The notes below the pieces were generated by a model. It ran no database searches. It was not told the origin of the DNA and was given only the letters and a program-made list of their open reading frames with translations. Below, piece by piece: positions 62,853 through 64,000 of a stretch of 64,000 nucleotides of DNA. A program made the translations under genes and the position numbers. The stretch covers positions 62,001-126,000 of the forward strand of contig CAJUQJ010000005.1 in NCBI GenBank assembly GCA_910588215.1. Direction: 5' to 3'. How positions within the stretch are numbered: position 1 is the first letter of the stretch; every line of letters starts with the position of its first letter. This DNA is from an uncultured Lachnospiraceae bacterium. Lineage in GTDB: Bacteria > Bacillota > Clostridia > Lachnospirales > Lachnospiraceae.

Positions 62853-63605
62853 TCAGTTTTCCCTGTGGGAAAAAAGGATCCGGCCGGCAGCATAGAAGAT
62901 TACAAGCCACATGAAGATCATGCCGACGGCAGCCAGTTCCACAGGGGAATACAGGCGGTAGGAAAAGACGGCATTCTGCGTATCATCATTCCACGCCATG
63001 GTCACCAGTGTTCCGCTGAGATTGCCGCCCCAGGGAAGAAAAGAGTATGTCCGTACAAGCGTCAGGAGCAGGGCCAGCAGGGAACCGCAAAGGCCTGTGA
63101 CCAGTGGGACCATCTGGTTAGCGATCAGCATGGAGAGCATCAGCTGCAGCAGGAAAAGCACGCTGTTGCTGGCCAGCTTTAAGCCATAGGACAAGATATA
63201 GTGTGCGGCGTCAGGGTGGCCCTGGTAGCCCACCATATATCCCAGCAGGATAAAAAGAGCGTACTGCGCGGCAAACATGACAGTGATGATGAGCAGGCCG
63301 CAGACAGCCTTGGCATGAAAGAGACTGCCCGATCCGCGCAGGGTTTTCAGCTGTTTGTACATACAGCCCTTGTGTTCGATATCGGCGAGGCGTGAGGCCA
63401 GAACCGCCATGATGGGCGGAACCATGACGGCATCCAGCACCGAGATATAGTAAAGCAGGGACAGAAAGCCCTGTGCCTGTGCCTGCGGCGTGGGATCGTG
63501 CAGCGCCCACAGTCCCCACAGAAACTGTGCGATCAGATAGGCGGCCATGGTCAGGCCGATCTTTCTTCTTTTGATCTTATAAAATTCCAGCATAAGTGTT
63601 TTCAT
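62853..63605 (-). CDS. ABC transporter permease, lantibiotic-immunity (LanE/MutE) type
   Basis: This 250-residue permease begins with LMLEFYKIKRRKIGLTMAAY, a typical LanE-family start, and has about six helices ending LVIFYAAGRILFSHREN. MVPPIMAVLASRLADIEHKG is the conserved loop after helix 2. Its start overlaps the stop of the ATPase gene (ATGA). It should form a heteromeric channel with the permease encoded at 62072-62800. Confidence 0.8.
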   Translation of the reverse strand: MKTLMLEFYKIKRRKIGLTMAAYLIAQFLWGLWALHDPTPQAQAQGFLSLLYYISVLDAVMVPPIMAVLASRLADIEHKGCMYKQLKTLRGSGSLFHAKAVCGLLIITVMFAAQYALFILLGYMVGYQGHPDAAHYILSYGLKLASNSVLFLLQLMLSMLIANQMVPLVTGLCGSLLALLLTLVRTYSFLPWGGNLSGTLVTMAWNDDTQNAVFSYRLYSPVELAAVGMIFMWLVIFYAAGRILFSHREN

Positions 63606-64000
63606 AGACTGGTCTCCTTTCCGGTCAGTGCCAGGAAGATGTCTTCCAGACTGTTCTCTCTTTTTTCGATCCGGTAGAGCGGGATGTTCTGCTCACATAA
63701 CTGCCTGCAGAGGGCGGCGATCCGGTTGTCGTCCGTCATGGGGATTAACAGATAGTCGTCTTCTTTTGTCACTTCCAGGCCGCTTCGGCGGAGCAGGGAA
63801 AGGGTTTCGGCCGGTCGGCCGGTGCGCAGGGCGATCTGTTGTGTGGCATGGGTATGCAGTTTTGCCATGGTATCCTGAAAAACCAGGCGTCCTTTGCGGA
63901 TGATACCTACATGGTCAGCCATCTGATCGATCTCGCCAAGCAGGTGGGAGGAGACCACCACTGTGATGCCGTACTCGGCAGGCAGCGTGCAGATCAGTTC
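63602..64000 (-). CDS. ABC transporter ATP-binding protein, lantibiotic-immunity (LanF) type, 5' part outside window
   Basis: The visible 132-residue C-terminal part carries VVVSSHLLGEIDQMADHVGI with the switch His of ABC ATPases, then IRKGRLVFQ. The remainder ends in RENSLEDIFLALTGKE, the typical tail of LanF/BcrA-type ATPases. The Walker A, signature and Walker B motifs lie beyond the right edge. It should energise the two permeases that follow. Confidence 0.85.
   Translation of the reverse strand, partial: ELICTLPAEYGITVVVSSHLLGEIDQMADHVGIIRKGRLVFQDTMAKLHTHATQQIALRTGRPAETLSLLRRSGLEVTKEDDYLLIPMTDDNRIAALCRQLCEQNIPLYRIEKRENSLEDIFLALTGKETSL

Noticed and set aside
1..64000. CRISPR arrays, tRNA and rRNA genes, complete insertion sequences
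   Set aside because: No regularly spaced repeats, no tRNA-like cloverleaf and no rRNA sequence were recognised; the only transposase-like gene is the Rpn-type one without element ends.

Overview
The window looks like a chromosome segment of a Gram-positive Clostridia, most likely a member of the Lachnospiraceae. This rests on AT-rich genes with strong AGGAGG-type ribosome sites, LicD, WbsX and CDP-glycerol-transferase-type glycan enzymes, DUF4325 and Rpn-type proteins, and a LanFEG-like ABC transporter. Genus cannot be fixed from the sequence alone.

Region 1 (1-42.8 kb) is one long AT-rich, all-plus-strand run of about 27 intact genes plus one broken gene, packed with short gaps or ATGA overlaps. 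It encodes a polyol-phosphate or teichoic-acid-like glycan: two CDP-glycerol-transferase-like enzymes, two TagD-type cytidylyltransferase domains (both fused to other enzymes), an IspD/TarI-type cytidylyltransferase, a GDPD-type phosphodiesterase, LicD, a TPP enzyme, GT2, GT4 and GT11 glycosyltransferases, a WbsX protein, a radical SAM protein, a HAD protein, a sulfotransferase-like protein, a sulfatase-fold protein, an FkbM methyltransferase, an AsnB-like amidotransferase and two SGNH esterase/acyltransferase-like proteins. No gene here has obvious membrane segments, so a flippase, polymerase or ABC exporter is absent from this stretch. The most striking trait is that 16 intact genes and the broken one carry the same kind of roughly 95-residue Rossmann-like module (YGxGxxG ... 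DNxxxxxG ... P) at the N-terminus, C-terminus or both, attached to unrelated catalytic domains. The run ends at a 166-bp inverted-repeat element (42847-43012).

Region 2 (43-46.7 kb) holds a TIM-barrel sugar isomerase-like gene, a second IspD-type cytidylyltransferase behind its own sigma-70 promoter, an orphan STAS-like DUF4325 protein and an Rpn-family nuclease/transposase-like gene.

Region 3 (46.8-57.1 kb, minus strand, clearly more GC-rich) is a ten-gene Mrp/Mbh-type cation/proton antiporter operon behind a near-consensus promoter. Its order is MrpE, F, G, MbhD, an MbhE-MrpB fusion, MrpC, MrpD, then three more NuoL/M/N-like subunits. No hydrogenase genes accompany it.

Region 4 (57.2-64 kb) is mixed: an AAA-ATPase/PD-(D/E)XK protein, a ketopantoate-reductase-like enzyme, three small or poorly known genes, a PadR regulator and, on the minus strand, the end of a LanFEG-like ABC transporter operon that runs off the right edge.

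A roughly 67-bp repeat that carries its own ribosome-binding site lies directly before three start codons (two in the glycan run, one inside the Mrp operon), so it probably occurs elsewhere in the genome too.
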